A stretch of DNA of 64,000 nucleotides from Dillenia suffruticosa (lineage: Eukaryota > Streptophyta > Magnoliopsida > Dilleniales > Dilleniaceae), in contig JAVTVX010000004.1 in NCBI GenBank assembly GCA_033439265.1, forward strand, positions 13,405,701-13,469,700, written 5' to 3'. The notes beneath the pieces were generated by a model. It ran no database searches and had not been told where the DNA came from. It saw only the letters and a list, made by a program, of their open reading frames with translations. Position numbers and translations under genes: made by a program. This document shows, in pieces, positions 11,805 through 23,666 of this stretch (within the stretch, counting starts at the first letter, position 1; each line of letters starts with the position of its first letter).

Positions 11805-12772
11805 ATTTTTTTTTAAAAATATTTTGAAAAATTAACTTTTTTGTTGTTCATATTACTTATGTAGATAGAGTAGAGATTTCAAAATTGGGGAGTTTGATTG
11901 AATGATCAAAATATTTTTGGTTTTTTATTTAAATAAAGTATTTATACTCTAACTCCTTATTTAATTTATGAAAATGTTCTTTATGAATATGTTCTTTATT
12001 ATTCATAAAATCTTCTTGAATTTGGGAAACTATATTTTTAATTATGTTTAAATTCAATCCAAATTAATGAATATGCAATATTCATCTAGTGTGTGTGTTA
12101 GAATTATTTGCCGCTTATACTTTCACTTATTAATTCTGAATAGTGGTATGAGAATATCATAAGTATTTTATTAATTGATTTTGATCAAAAGTTTCATGAA
12201 GAACTAAGATTTAACAATCTAGATGGGAGGAGTGAATAGGTTGTTGGCACTTTGGGAGTTTTTCTAAAATTTGGGACCCCAAGATAGAATATACAAAGAG
12301 AAGGTGGGAGAAGAATGTTCGACAGTTAGGTTTATAATGGTTTCACCTTTTCGGTGTACATCCACTCTCAGTCTACACTTGGATCCACAATTTGATCCAG
12401 AAATAATATAACCTACTAGATTCCCATATCATAGTTAAATCTTTACATGTGTTCTCCCAGAACACTAACCCAACCTTTACAACTGTTCTTCTTCGAGCAC
12501 TCATACTACAATTCACAGCTTTAACAAACTCAAACTCGTCTCTCATAAATAATTTATTCTCAGATCAAGAAGACCCTCTTCTTGATCTTTTACAAGATTA
12601 AGAGAGAAAACAAAGATTACAAACTTGAGCATTGATGCTGATGAAGACTTTATAGCTCATAAATTAAATACAACACAAAAAGAACAAAGAACAGAGAAGA
12701 CTAACAGTATCAAATTTTCAATAAATGCTTTCAATTGTTCCAAAAAGCTTATTTGGTCTTCAATGGTGGTTG

Positions 12773-12779
12773 TTTTATA
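12773..12779 (-). promoter_or_regulatory. copia LTR TATA box
   Basis: The minus strand reads GGCTATAAAACAACC, a textbook plant TATA box, just downstream of the GTCGAC-word region. A second, weaker candidate (GCTATAAAGTC) is near 12650. Confidence 0.45.
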
Positions 12780-13019
12780 GCCGGAGATGAAAATTTAGCC
12801 ATTGAGATAGGTGAGAACTTGACTTTTGAACGTTGGTCTGCATTAAATGTCTTCACCAACCAACTAGCTTTTAAATTAGTTCTCACAGCTTTTGTTCAGA
12901 AATGGCCATTGAAGTGCTTGTGTTAGCATTGCCATTCTCTTATATCAACATGGTTAGCAAAAGTGACATATATATTCAATAAATTTAGATTGCTATTTGA
13001 CATGCTAAGTTAAAAGGAA

Positions 13020-13520
13020 TTTCTATTGCATGCGTTGACATTTTAATGTTCCTGTGTCATCATCATATAGCACGTTGAGATTATGTGTTGACATTCTAAT
13101 CTACTTACGTGCTCTATGTTTCCAAGTGTCGACATTACTGTATGCTTATGTTGACATAGATCTTTATCCATTCACTATCCTTATTGTCAACATTCTATGA
13201 GTTCAATGTTAGTTCAAAATAACATGTCGACAACATGCTTAGCCTGTCTCGACATTTGGTCTTTCATGTGTTCCAAAAGTCATTCTAAAGTGTGTGTTGA
13301 CATCACAACATTTTTGTGTCAACATGGTCTGTTTAGTGTTCAATCTAAGGAAAGTGTCAATATTATAAATTCTTGTGTTTACATCTAGTCTTTTATATGC
13401 TCTATGTTCTCATGTGTCAACATTACAATCTTACTATGACGACATCTCGTCTTCTTGTGTACTTGTGTATGTTCTAAGATATATGTCGACATCCTATAGT
13501 CTTTGTGTCGACATTTAGTA
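13020..13520. repeat. array of TGTCGACAT-like words
   Basis: About fifteen variants of the palindromic word TGTCGACA (for example at about 13126, 13222, 13285, 13316, 13412, 13483 and 13506) lie 20-50 bp apart with unrelated spacers. About seven more occur at 14505-14745, beyond the CACTA insert, which therefore split the array. It lies in the presumed U3 of the minus-strand copia LTR. Confidence 0.7.
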
Positions 13521-13533
13521 GTGTTGGTTCCAA

Positions 13534-14463
13534 TACTACTAGAAAAAATATTTTAGCGACAGATAAATACCAACGGAAAAAAATTTATCGGTCCTAGTAA
13601 TGAATTTTTGATAGATTAACGTCGCACTGAATACCGACGGATTAGCGACAGAAATAGTGACGAAAATATTTCCGTCGCTAAAACCTTAAAAAAGTTGTAA
13701 ACGTATTAGCGACAAATTACTGATGGAATATTTAGTGACGGAATATTCCGCTAATCTATCGGTATATTGGCGAAGGAAAAAAATAAAAAAATATATATAT
13801 GTATAGCTATTAACAATGGATTAGCGACAGAAAAATTAACGACGGATTACCGACGAAAAAATTAGCAACGGATTTTTTATTTTTTTATTTTGAATTATTT
13901 TGAATTTTTGAATTTTATTTAATAGTTTTTTTTAATTTTAATTTTATTTTATTTTGTAGAAGAATAATATTATTTTATTTTTTCAAAATTTTTGTTATTT
14001 TTTTATTTTTTTATTTTATTTTAATCTAAAATAAAAATATTTTATATTTTATAATAAATTATAATTTTATATTATTTTATTATTATTAAAAAATATGAGA
14101 TAAAATTAATAAGTAAAAAATATATATATATGATTAGATAACTAATTTTGTTTGGTGACTGTGTTGCTCTCAACATTTTCCTTGTTTTTGGGTTCGAAGC
14201 TCAACGAAGGCAATTTTCACAAATTAAAGGCAGGGCTATGTGGGTTGCAATGGATTGTGTTCGTCGTTGATTTATTTATTTATTTTTTCTAATTCAATGA
14301 CAGATTTTTTTCCGTCATTAATGTTAGCGACAGATTTTTTCCGTCCCTAATCCATCGTTGATATTAATGACGGAAAAAATCCATCACTGATATCCTTCAG
14401 CGACGGATTTTCGGCCATCAGCGACGGATTTTTTCATCGCTGATGGTCTATTTTCTAGTAGTG
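13534..14463. mobile_element. non-autonomous CACTA transposon (930 bp)
   Basis: The ends are TACTACTAGAAAA (first C of CACTA changed to T) and TTTTCTAGTAGTG, inverted repeats of 12-13 bp. Each is flanked by CAA (13531-13533 and 14464-14466), the 3-bp target duplication expected of CACTA elements. Both flanks carry sub-terminal repeats of GCGACGGAAAAA/TCCGTCGCTAA type in both orientations. The middle is AT-rich filler with no transposase. It sits inside the TGTCGACAT array, so it is younger than the array. Confidence 0.88.
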
Positions 14464-14775
14464 CAAGTCACATGCCGAACACAAATCTTCATAATTTCTT
14501 AAAGATGTGTCGACATTTTTTGTTCTTGAGTTTCAAGTGCTCTAAACCATGTCAACATGTCTATAAACAAGAATCGACATGTATTATCCAATCCTCAAAA
14601 ATTTTCTAAGTGTTGGACATGTTGAATGGACTGAAGGCTCTATTCAACCTTGCATTTTGTTCATGTCAACATGTTTACAATTCAAGTGTCGACATGCTTT
14701 GCTCTTCATGTTGACATGTTTAAAAAGTGGTGTCGACATGATTCCTTGCTTATCCTCACAAGGGTTTTGGGTTTA

Positions 14776-15511
14776 ATTTTTTTAATTTTAATCTCTTCCA
14801 AATTCTTCACAATAAATATAATCATTAAGCACATTAATTTGTTTATCATTAAAACTATTAATGCCAACATCACATATAACATGTAAAAAAAGGTAATAAC
14901 ACGAATATATTCTATATTGAACTTTAATTGAAAAAAGTTGCTTCTTAAACTCTTTTCTGTTTCACAATCGATTATATTTGGCTTTTTTACTTGGAACAAA
15001 AAATTTAATCCTCACATAAAGTTATACAATTATGCCATTATAAATATAACAAGAATCTCAATATATTTTAACTTTTCCTTCCATATCTAACACAAAAATT
15101 AACTTTTTGTGTTGGTACGCTAATATATGGTGCAAATATAATAGAGAACTTTTTTCATAACAATAATAAAAGTAATATATATACATATTAAATGAAGAAT
15201 TTTATTAAAAGATTAAAACTGTCAAGAAGTGGAAAGAATCACATACACAATAAAGAATATAAAAACTAATTTACTAAATTTAAAACCTAACGGAAGAGAT
15301 GAAAATAAGCAAAATTAGAGCTTAAACACATATATTCTTTTTATATAATTGGATAGTAGAAGAATCCCATCCACACTATATAGCAGGTCAACCCCATCGT
15401 GTGTATCACATAGTTCAAATTACCAAAAACATGATTAAGTTCCACAGTTTACTAGGTTGAGTATTAAAGGCACATCCGTTATCCACATACCACAAAATCA
15501 AAATTAGCAAA
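14776..15511. other. AT-rich stretch without recognised features
   Basis: I see no gene, terminal repeats or protein domain here. It is simple AT-rich sequence between the copia LTR and the tRNA-Ser gene. Confidence 0.4.
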
Positions 15512-15593
15512 CGTGAGTGGCAGGATTCGAACCTGTGCACGCAAAACCCACATGATTTCTAGTCATGCCGGATAACTACTCCGGCACGCCCAC
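15512..15593 (-). tRNA. tRNA-Ser (anticodon AGA), possibly decaying
   Basis: The minus strand begins GTGGGCGTGCCGGAGTAG (A box and D arm). The anticodon arm CATGACTAGAAATCATG carries AGA. A type-II variable arm follows, then GCAGGTTCGAATCCTGC, an intact T arm and B box. The length of 82 nt is normal for tRNA-Ser. The acceptor stem pairs at six of seven positions (C6-A67 is a mismatch, G4-T69 a wobble). The variable arm (GGGTTTTGCGT) pairs poorly, which suggests early decay. It has no intron and no neighbouring tRNA genes. Confidence 0.78.
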
Positions 15594-16084
15594 TTGGTTA
15601 CCCTTTACTAATGATTAAGTTGCTAGTTTAATTTTGCTGTGTTTATAAGATGATTTTATTTCTAATAATTGCTATTGAAATATTGGTTTGACAATTAATT
15701 GCTAATTTTATTGCCAATTTTGATAGCGATTGTCATAAGCATGTTACTAATTGATTTTAATAAAACTCAAATTTATTTGATTGAATATTCATATAAATTT
15801 TTTATATGTTATATAAAAATAAAATTTTATTAAATGAAGTATTAATTTAGAAATTTTTTATTAATTTTTCTTTCTGTTCGTTTTGTTTTAGGTATTGAGT
15901 TATACGGTACCAACCCATTTTATTGCAGAACAATTAATGCCATGTAACTCTTAACCAAAAAGACCCATTAGGTAGAGGAACTGACAAGTTCATGAAGAAA
16001 TTGAGCAAAAACACACAAACATAGATCACAATACACAATGGTGTTTAAAATACTCGTAGATTATGCTTCGAGCGTAGAAAATGC
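15594..16084. other. AT-rich spacer
   Basis: No gene or repeat boundary is recognised between the tRNA-Ser and the Athila-type gag. The last 130 bases may be the leader of that gag. Confidence 0.35.
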
Positions 16085-16962
16085 ATCCAGTTTGGCAATT
16101 ACTCGTCTACCAGTGGAGGCTTCCAACTTCAAGTTAAATTTAGGTTTCATCAATATTGTATTCTAAAATCAATTTTTTGGACTCCTCGCAAAAGATGCAT
16201 ATTTGCATGGTACGACCATTTTGGAGTATTTTGACACAGTTAAACTTAATAGAGTTTCCTCATATGCCAAAAAATTAAAACTTTTGAGATTGGGTAAAAG
16301 TCTGGATTCTAGGATTGCCAAGGGGATCTATCTTGACATGTGACACTCTAGTTGATCAATTCTTGAGAAAATTCTACCTACCAAGCAAGACTTCCGAAAT
16401 GTTAACACCAATTACAAGCTTTAAGCAAAATGAAAGTGAATCTTTATGCAAAGTTTATTATCTGTTCATAGAACTACTAAGACAACATCTTCACCACAAT
16501 CTCCATGATTTAACATAAATCGATATTATTTATAAGGGACTTGGAAACAATTTGAAGACACTTATTAATGCAGCAAGTGAAGCGTCATTCATGTTGATGT
16601 CTGTTAACAATATAACTTATTGAGAATATAGCGACTGAGAACCATAGTAACAAAATGATTGAACACCTCCAAAGCAAGTGAAAGGTGTATGGGTAGACTC
16701 GCTAGCCAAGCTTAATACAAATATCGATGGTCCAAGCAATTGACAAAGGTGAATATCAATGCGGTACACAACCCAACTTCTGGTTATTGTTGTGGAACAC
16801 ATAGGGAAATCGATTGCATAATGACAATTCTTGGTGTGTATAGTCTAAATGAGGAACAAGCAAACTATGTGGGAAATTATCAAAGGCAAGAAACCAATCC
16901 ATACTCCAACAAGCTAAGGTGGAGAAACCACCTGAATTTTTTGTATGGTAATGGAAACTAAA
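16085..16962 (+). pseudogene. Athila-type gypsy gag fragment
   Basis: The reading moves between frames but keeps the order of plant Athila gag. An N-terminal piece (ASNFKLNLGF) is followed by the capsid core (PRGSILTCDTLVDQFLRKFY, 16315; ESLCKVYYLFIELLRQ), then a glycine-poor linker and a CCGTH piece. The family signature NYQRQETNPYSNKLRWRNH ends near 16930. Stops fall at about 16161, 16513, 16620 and 16740. No protease or RT follows it, so this is an isolated gag. It is less similar to the gag at 19130-20255 than expected for a duplicated copy, so it probably belongs to another element. Confidence 0.8.
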
Positions 16963-18065
16963 ATGCGAAATCTCAAAAAAATTAAGTCCCAAATACAAAA
17001 ATAAATGGTAGAAAAATATGACAAGGTGCAAGACATTAGAAAATCAAATGGAGCAATTGATAAATTTGATAAGCAATATGCATACTCCAAGTGTTTCTAA
17101 AGGTCATAGGGTTTGTTACTCCCCCTTAATGTATGATATGCACCCTTCCTCTTCCTTGCTTTTGCTAAAATATCTATTTTCTCCTTACTTAAAAAAAATG
17201 CATATGTCTATGTTTCTCCCTCTTTTTGTCATCAACAAAAGGGTTATAACTCAAGAGTAAAAAAATAGCCCAAGGTTAAGATCATTGACCTTTTATCAGA
17301 GAATCCAATTGACTCCCCATAAATCTATGCCTAGGTTTTTTTTAGTCTATGCACTTGTGAATTGTTCAAATGCAAAGTTGAGTAAGCATGTTTAGAGAAT
17401 ATAAGGCAACAAAGCATAACTTTATAGAACTAAATAAAGTTTTACATAGTTTAAACAAAGTTCATTACAGCCAAAGCAAAGAGGAGCATAACTCAAAATT
17501 AAAACAAATAACAAAGAGAACATGAAACACAGATAGAAGAAGGCATCAGGGATGTATGTGGGATCTCAAAACATGGCTCAGCACATATGTCCCTAGCTCC
17601 AAGCAAGATGTCTGCCTTCCCTTCTACCCTATCAACCTTTTCTTCTATCCTATTCATTTGCTCTTGCATACTAGATAGTTCACTTTACAACTTAGAGAGC
17701 TGATGTTGCACTCCATCATTCACTTGATGCATGAAATGCCAAAACATGTCATTGTAATTGGTTGAGAGTGGAAAGCATGAATGCTAGCATTTTCTTCATG
17801 ATGAGCAACAATGATTGGTGAATGAAATACTTAGGATGAAGGTTGGGTATATTAGATTGGTTCAGTGTTTTTAGGAATATCTATTTGAGTTTCTTTGATT
17901 TCTTTACTATGTTCCCTTTCTTCTCCTTTTCTCTACACCCCATTAATTTCTATCCACTTGGCCTTCAAAAAAGAAGAAGCTCCAATATTACTTCTAGAAT
18001 TAAGTTTAATTCTTACTTCTCAAGACTGGTCTACTTCATATCTTTGTAGAATGTTTGAGATCATT
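16963..18065. other. unassigned repeat-like sequence
   Basis: The first 130 bases continue the gag 3' side (coiled-coil-like QMEQLINLISNM, 17040-17090). From 17100 on there is no assignable domain. On the minus strand 17560-17700 gives an amphipathic stretch (EEKVDRVEGKADILLGA) resembling a fragment of a retroelement ORF, but too short to name. The truncated 5' LTR begins at 18066. Confidence 0.4.
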
Positions 18066-18521
18066 GTGGGAATTTAAGGGAAACCCTAAAATATAGATTT
18101 TTCATAGAACTTAATGCAGTTTGATTTAATCAAAATTATATAATCATTGGGTTTTGATTAGTCGAATTAGGGTTTTATTACATGACCAATGGGTGAATTT
18201 AATATTGGAAAAATTACCATCATCGATTGTAATTCTTTAGTCAATAAACTTAAGGGATTTGAAAAGATTTTGTCAGATGAAAGATTAAAACAGATGAAAT
18301 TTATATCCTAGAGACTATTTTATCCATTGATTTACGTTCTTTAATATTTTCATAATTTCTAATATTTTATTTTTCATATTTCAATTTGTCCAACTTAGAT
18401 TGGTAGTTCAAAACTAGTAGTACAAAATATTCTCAAAAGAATGATACTTGATCTCATCATTATACACAACATTCAACCAGGATATTCTTGTCCAAATTCG
18501 TGGTATTAAAATCACGTAACA
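18066..18521 (+). repeat. truncated 5' LTR of the Athila-type element
   Basis: These 456 bases match 24605-25063, the end of the 3' LTR, over their whole length (for example AACTTAATGCAGTT, GTAATTCTTTAGTCAATAAA, GATCTCATCATTATACAC). The match stops abruptly at 18066, so about 940 bp of the 5' LTR are missing. Divergence between the two copies is clearly above 10%, so the insertion is old. Confidence 0.85.
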
Positions 18522-18526
18522 AGTTT

Positions 18527-18545
18527 TGGGCACCATTGTTGGGAT
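18527..18545 (+). other. primer-binding site, tRNA-Asp type
   Basis: TGGGCACCATTGTTGGGAT begins 5 bases after the LTR end. It resembles the TGGCGCCGTTGCCGGGGA primer site usual in Athila elements, altered mainly by C-to-T and G-to-A changes. Confidence 0.7.
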
Positions 18546-19129
18546 ATTTTTATATATCGATCAGAATAATCTTGTTTGAGATTGGACTCTAATACTTTTT
18601 GTTTCTTTCCTTCTCATATTAGGGTTTATCTTTATATAGTGACTATTTTAGGGTTAGCTTTTCGAAAATTTGGTAAGAAATTTGTTGTTCGAGAAAAAAT
18701 TTTAAATATAGGATTAGAAGACCACTGTTTCAATAGGATTTAGGTGTGCTGAGTAAAACACATAGCTATGCTATGGAGATAACCATATTTTGGTCAAATT
18801 CCATCGTTTTCATAGATTTTTCTTTTTTTTTTAATTTTTTCGCCACTTTTTTAGCTTTTCGGTTCACTATTTAGGCATCTTTTGTGCATTTGTTTACTGT
18901 TTTTTTTTGTGATTTATACTTTCATATAGATAATCTAGATTTATTAGAGTGGTTTTTGTAATTTATTTTAGAAATCTAATTTTGAGCTACTTTTGTATCT
19001 ATACAAGGTATATGCTAAAATCGAAAAGTCTTAACCTAATTAAATTTGATGCTAAAATATAGAAGACTCCAAGAACCATTAGTAAACAAACAAAGGAAAT
19101 CAAGGAACGTAAGGAAACAATAGATTATG
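18546..19129 (+). other. Athila leader, non-coding
   Basis: This is leader sequence between the primer site and gag. It contains T-rich blocks (18820-18920), but no gene is seen. Confidence 0.4.
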
Positions 19130-20255
19130 AGAATAAAGGTATGAGGGAGTTCTCGATCTCCAGATTTTAGAACATGTAGACTAGCATTGCATGACCTCCC
19201 ATGGAAGCAAACAACTTTGAGCTTAAATCGAGTCTCATTGGCATGGTACAGGCTGATCAGATTAGAGGAGAAACTTTTGAAGACCCCAACAACCATCTGA
19301 AGAATTTCTTAAGATCTATGGTACCATCAGGCTAAATGAAGTAAACCCTAATGCAATAAGGTTACGATTGTTTCCTTTCTCTCTTAAGGAACTAGTCTGT
19401 ATAACTTAACTCATTTCCTACTAATTACTTTAAAAATAAGGGGAATGTATCTCAATCATTCTTAACTAAATATTGTTCACATGGTAAAACTGCTAAATTA
19501 TATAATGATATTACTAGTTTTAGACAATTTGAGGGTGAATCTTTATACAATGCTTAGGAGTATTTTAAGAATTTGATTAGGAAAATGCCCACATCATAGT
19601 ATACCTGATTGATTGATGTTGAAAACCTTTTATGATGGTCTTTTAAATTCTATTAAAATTATCATTGATACTGCGGCTGGGGGTGCATTCATGAATAAGT
19701 CCTATAATAAAGCGTGTGTATTATTTGATGATATGGCTTCTACTCAACATAATTGGTTTTATGAACTTGAAATCCCTAGACAAAAAACCGGTATGCATGA
19801 GATTGATAGTATTACCATACTTAATACAAAAATTGATTACTTGATTAATATCATGAAAACTAATCAAATTAATATTGTGACTAACCAGATTTTATATTGT
19901 GATTCATGTAGTGATTTTACTTACATGTCTTCTAAGTGTTTTTGCATATGATAAGCAAACTATGTTTCTAATTTTGGCAGGCTTCATAATAATCTTACTC
20001 CAACACTTATAATCCTGGGTAGAGAAACCATCCTAACTTTTTATGAAATTAAGAGGCATCACAACCAAATAATCCACTAGGCTTTAATTTAGGGAATCCA
20101 CAACCACAACAAGGGAGAATAAAGCAACATGGGAAACCGCAATTGATCAATTGACTAATGTCTTTCATTCTCGTGCGCCAGGTAAGCTACTGAGTGATAC
20201 TGAGAAGAACCCTAAAGACCAAATCAAGGCAATTACATTGACAAGCGGAAAGTAA
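19130..20255 (+). pseudogene. Athila-type gag pseudogene
   Basis: Pieces in several frames follow the family order: MEANNFELKSSLIGMVQ (19201), FEDPNNHLKNFL, then SFLTKYCSHGKTAKLYND and SFRQFEGESLY (19510-19550). Next come MLKTFYDGLLNS ... DTAAGGAFMNKSYNKA (19613-19720) and the end motif PGKLLSDTEKNPKDQIKAITLTSGK near 20190-20252. The last motif marks the gag-protease boundary in this family. Numerous stops and small shifts make it non-functional. The protease should follow, but the sequence jumps to RNase H. Confidence 0.85.
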
Positions 20256-20325
20256 CTACAGATGATTCTTGCTTGAATGCCTTTAATTGCCTAAAGTTGA
20301 AATTGATTGAAGATCTATTCTACAT

Positions 20326-22017
20326 CCACCTAGATGGGATTTGCCGTTTGATATTTATTGTGAAGCGAGTGATAACACTATAGGTGCAGTTTTGGAACAA
20401 ATGGTAGACAGAAATTTCATGTTATATATTATGTGAGTAGGACTATGAATGAGACACAGAAATTATGTACTACTACTGAGAATGAACTATTTGCTATGAT
20501 CTTTTCATTTTAGAAATTTTTATCTTACTTGTTATCTAAGATTGTTATCCATACTGATCATTTGTACTTAAATATTTGATATCTAGAAGGGATGCAAAGC
20601 TTAAATTGTTGAGTTGAATTCTCTTATTGCAGGAATTTGATATTGAGATAGTGGATAAAAAAGGAGTTGATAATGCAGCTGCTGATCATTTATCTTGATT
20701 ATAGGGAGATTTCATTGAGACTTCGTTTGATCATCCTTTAAATGATTCTTTTCCTAGTGAACATTTATTTACTATTAATCCTATTGATAAACCATGGTAT
20801 ACTGACTTTATTAATTTTCTCCTTTGTAGGATTGTACCATGGGGATTGATTTGGTAGTAGAAAAAGAAATTCCTATCTGATGTACACCACTATCTATGGG
20901 ATGAGCCCCATTTGTATAAGGTTTGTGGTGATAGTATCATTAGGAGATGTGTGTCCCAACAAGAGATAAGTAGCATTCTTAGTTTTTGTCATAATAAGAA
21001 GGATGGTGGCCATCATAAACCATCTTGTACAGCAGCAATGGTACTTCAATCTAGATTTTGTTGGCCAACTTTGTTTAAAGATGCTCATTCTTATATTCGT
21101 CCATGTCACCAATGTCATAAAACTAGAAATGTTTCTAATTGTTATGAGATGTCCCTAAACAATATTTAATTGTGGATATTTTTTATGTATAGAGTATAGA
21201 TTTCATGGATCATTTTCTAAAATGTTTTAATAATAAGGTTATTCTAATTACTGTCGATTATGTAAATAAGTGGATAAAAGCAACTGCATGTGTGAAAAAT
21301 GACTCCCAAATGGAGTGTAAATTTTTAAAGAAGAATATGTTTTCCTATTTTGGTGTTCCCAGAGCTATAATTAGCGATGGAGGTTCACATTTTCGCAATA
21401 ATTTTGAAAAACTTTTAACTAAATATGGTGTTGCTAATAAGATTACTACCCCATACCATCCCCAACTAGTAGACAACTTGTCGTTTTAAATCATGAATTA
21501 AAAAGTAATTTGAAAAAAAACTATGAGTATTTCTTGTAAGAATTGGTCCATAAAACTAGATGATGCACTTCGGGTTTATAGAACAGCATATAAATCTCTG
21601 ATTGGTATGTTACCTTATCATTTGGTTTATGATAAGACATGTCATTTACCTATTGAATTAGAGCATAAGGCATATTGGGCAATAAAATATCTTAACTTTG
21701 ATTTGTGTTTTGCAGGTAAAGAGAGAAAATTGAAGTTAAATGAGCTGGTGGAATGGCGGAATGAAACATATGAGAATGTTCGAATTTATAAGGAAAGCAT
21801 AAAAGCATGGCATGTTGCTAGAAGCAAAAGACGAGAGTTTCATGTTGGAGATAAAGTGTTACTATATAACTCTCGTTTGAGACTTTTTCTAAGAAAGTTG
21901 AGATCGAGATGGTATGGACCATTCATGGTGACATAAGTTTTCTCGTATGAAGCTGTAGAGCTTTCAAATGAGCAAGGTGAGAAATTCAAAGTTAATAGGC
22001 AGCGTTTGAAAATCTAA
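20326..22017 (+). pseudogene. Athila-type RNase H and integrase
   Basis: RNase H starts at PPRWDLPFDIYCEASDNTIGAVLEQ (20326) and ends GVDNAAADHLS (20695). The integrase follows. Its zinc-binding domain is at about 20900-21130 (HHKPSC ... CHQCHKTRN) and its core at 21190-21480 (FMDHFLKCFNNKVILITVDYV; ISDGGSHFRNN). The C-terminal part is at 21523-22017 ([34 protein letters not shown]), ending at TAA 22017. Stops lie near 20578, 20616, 20701, 21168 and 21489. Protease and the whole reverse transcriptase are absent between gag and this block. Confidence 0.88.
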
Positions 22018-23666
22018 GAAGATGGGATCAACTTGAAGGAAGGTCCGCCATTTTCTTAAATGATTCATGAGCTTGAGAAACCCTTTGTATAAGAGGAAAG
22101 AAGTCACTACTGAAGAGGAGGCTAAAGGATTCAAGCAAGTTTTGTGTTTTCTTTTACTTTATTATTTTTATCTTGCATATTGTGCACAATATTTGGTTTC
22201 AATGTGGCGGAACATATATATAGGCTGATTTAATGTTAGGAATTTGAGGAATTTGAATGCTGAATTTTTGCTTGGATCACGAGAGGTTGTGTTGAATTTT
22301 TTTTTCCATCACAACAAAATTTTCTCGAGTTTTCTAGTTTTAGTGTGTTACTTTACTCGAGTCAGATTGTATAAAAGATAATTGATATTAGTGATTGGTA
22401 TATGATTAGTTATTCATTTTTTATGGTTGATTTGAAAGATAGGCATGTAAAATTCAATACAAAAATTTACCTAATTGAGGAATTGAGTCTTAAAGAGTAA
22501 TTTCTTACCCTCATTTTTCTTGTTGAGCGTACATCATACATGAAATGAACATTCCAGAACTTGCTTTGTTGTACATTTTGATATCACATTTTCTATTTTC
22601 ATGCTACAAAATGATTAAAACACCTAACTTTACACACTTTTGACTTTCAAAAATTATCATCCATAATATTTTATATCACCTAATTAACCCATTTGAGTAT
22701 AGATCTTTTCTTTCTTGAATTACTCACATAATTTACCTCATAACCTTTTTTTTCTAACTCCAAATTTTGAACCCGAATTCACTAATATATTTATAATTGA
22801 TAGCATGGTATCATGTTTTTAGGCATTATATTCTTTTTATATATGTTGGAGTTTTGTATATATTTTTAGGCATTATCATGTTGAGTTACAGAGAAAAAAG
22901 AAATGAAAAAAAAGCCAAAATCGAAAAAAAAATTATTAAAAAAGTGCTAGTTGAAAAAAAAAAGGAAAAAATTGAGAAAAAACATTTCTCATTCTTGAGT
23001 TTGTTCATTTTTTAGTTAGACTTCCATTACATATTCTTTATGTTAAGGATGTGAGATATATTACATTATATATTTGGACTCAGAGTGTTAGCGCATATTT
23101 TGGAATGAGAAGTTGTTGATATTACATATTTGGAGGTATAAAAAATGTCATGTCTTAATGTTTGAGTACTTTTAGTGAATTATTTTAACCCAATATTTTT
23201 ATCTATTATCCTACCCTTAACTTTAAACTCATTACAATCAAATAAAAAGATCTTTTAATTAGTACATGGATTTCATATATTCAAGTGATGGAGATTTGAT
23301 ATATTAACAAATTTATGGTAATATCATCCCATTGTGTTGATTTGAATGATACAAATACCCATCTTTAAAATTGAGTGCAGAGAATATTTGAAATCTTATT
23401 TCCTTTATCAAATTTCTCTTTGCATTGAGTGAATCAAGTTTGAGGGTATTTGAATTTTGTATTGTTCTTAATTTCAAGGAGACTAGAGGAGATTTAATAG
23501 TTTCTCCAATGCTAAATGTTATGAAGTATTGGTTGTTTTGATTGCAGTTCTGGTTTGAACTCGTCATACGCATGGATAGGATCTTGGAAAATTGAATTGA
23601 TTTTGGAAAAAAAATTGTTTTGTTATTTATCTTGCTTGAGGACAAACAAATATTCAAGTGTGGGAG
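22018..23666 (+). other. Athila 3' non-coding region and polypurine tract
   Basis: The long region between integrase and 3' LTR is normal for Athila elements. I see no convincing envelope-like ORF. One short frame at 22797-23015 has a hydrophobic segment followed by Lys/Glu repeats, but it is coded by a poly-A-rich tract. The family's conserved tail GCTTGAGGACAAACAAATATTCAAGTGTGGGAG (23634-23666) is present and marks the polypurine tract. Confidence 0.65.

Larger units (their letters stand above)
12215..14775 (-). repeat. probable copia LTR, minus strand, with nested CACTA insert
   Basis: On the minus strand the order matches a copia LTR. First comes a U3 with many TGTCGACAT words, then a TATA box (12773-12779). 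Next is a leader with TGTTCTGGGAGAACACATG (about 12440) and GAACCATTATAAACC-like text (12330-12350). The right end ACCTATTCACTCCTCCCATCTAGATTG (about 12235-12210) is typical of copia LTR ends. The copia gag lies downstream on the same strand. The outer edge near 14775 is a guess, and no primer-binding site is obvious between the LTR and gag. Confidence 0.5.

Noticed and set aside
13020-13520. CRISPR-like array (short palindromic words with spacers)
   Set aside because: The words are only 8-9 bp, degenerate and irregularly spaced, in a plant LTR; there are no cas genes.
22797-23015. Possible envelope-like membrane protein in the Athila element
   Set aside because: There is one hydrophobic stretch followed by Lys/Glu runs from poly-A-rich DNA. 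It has no conserved motif and the position is not diagnostic.
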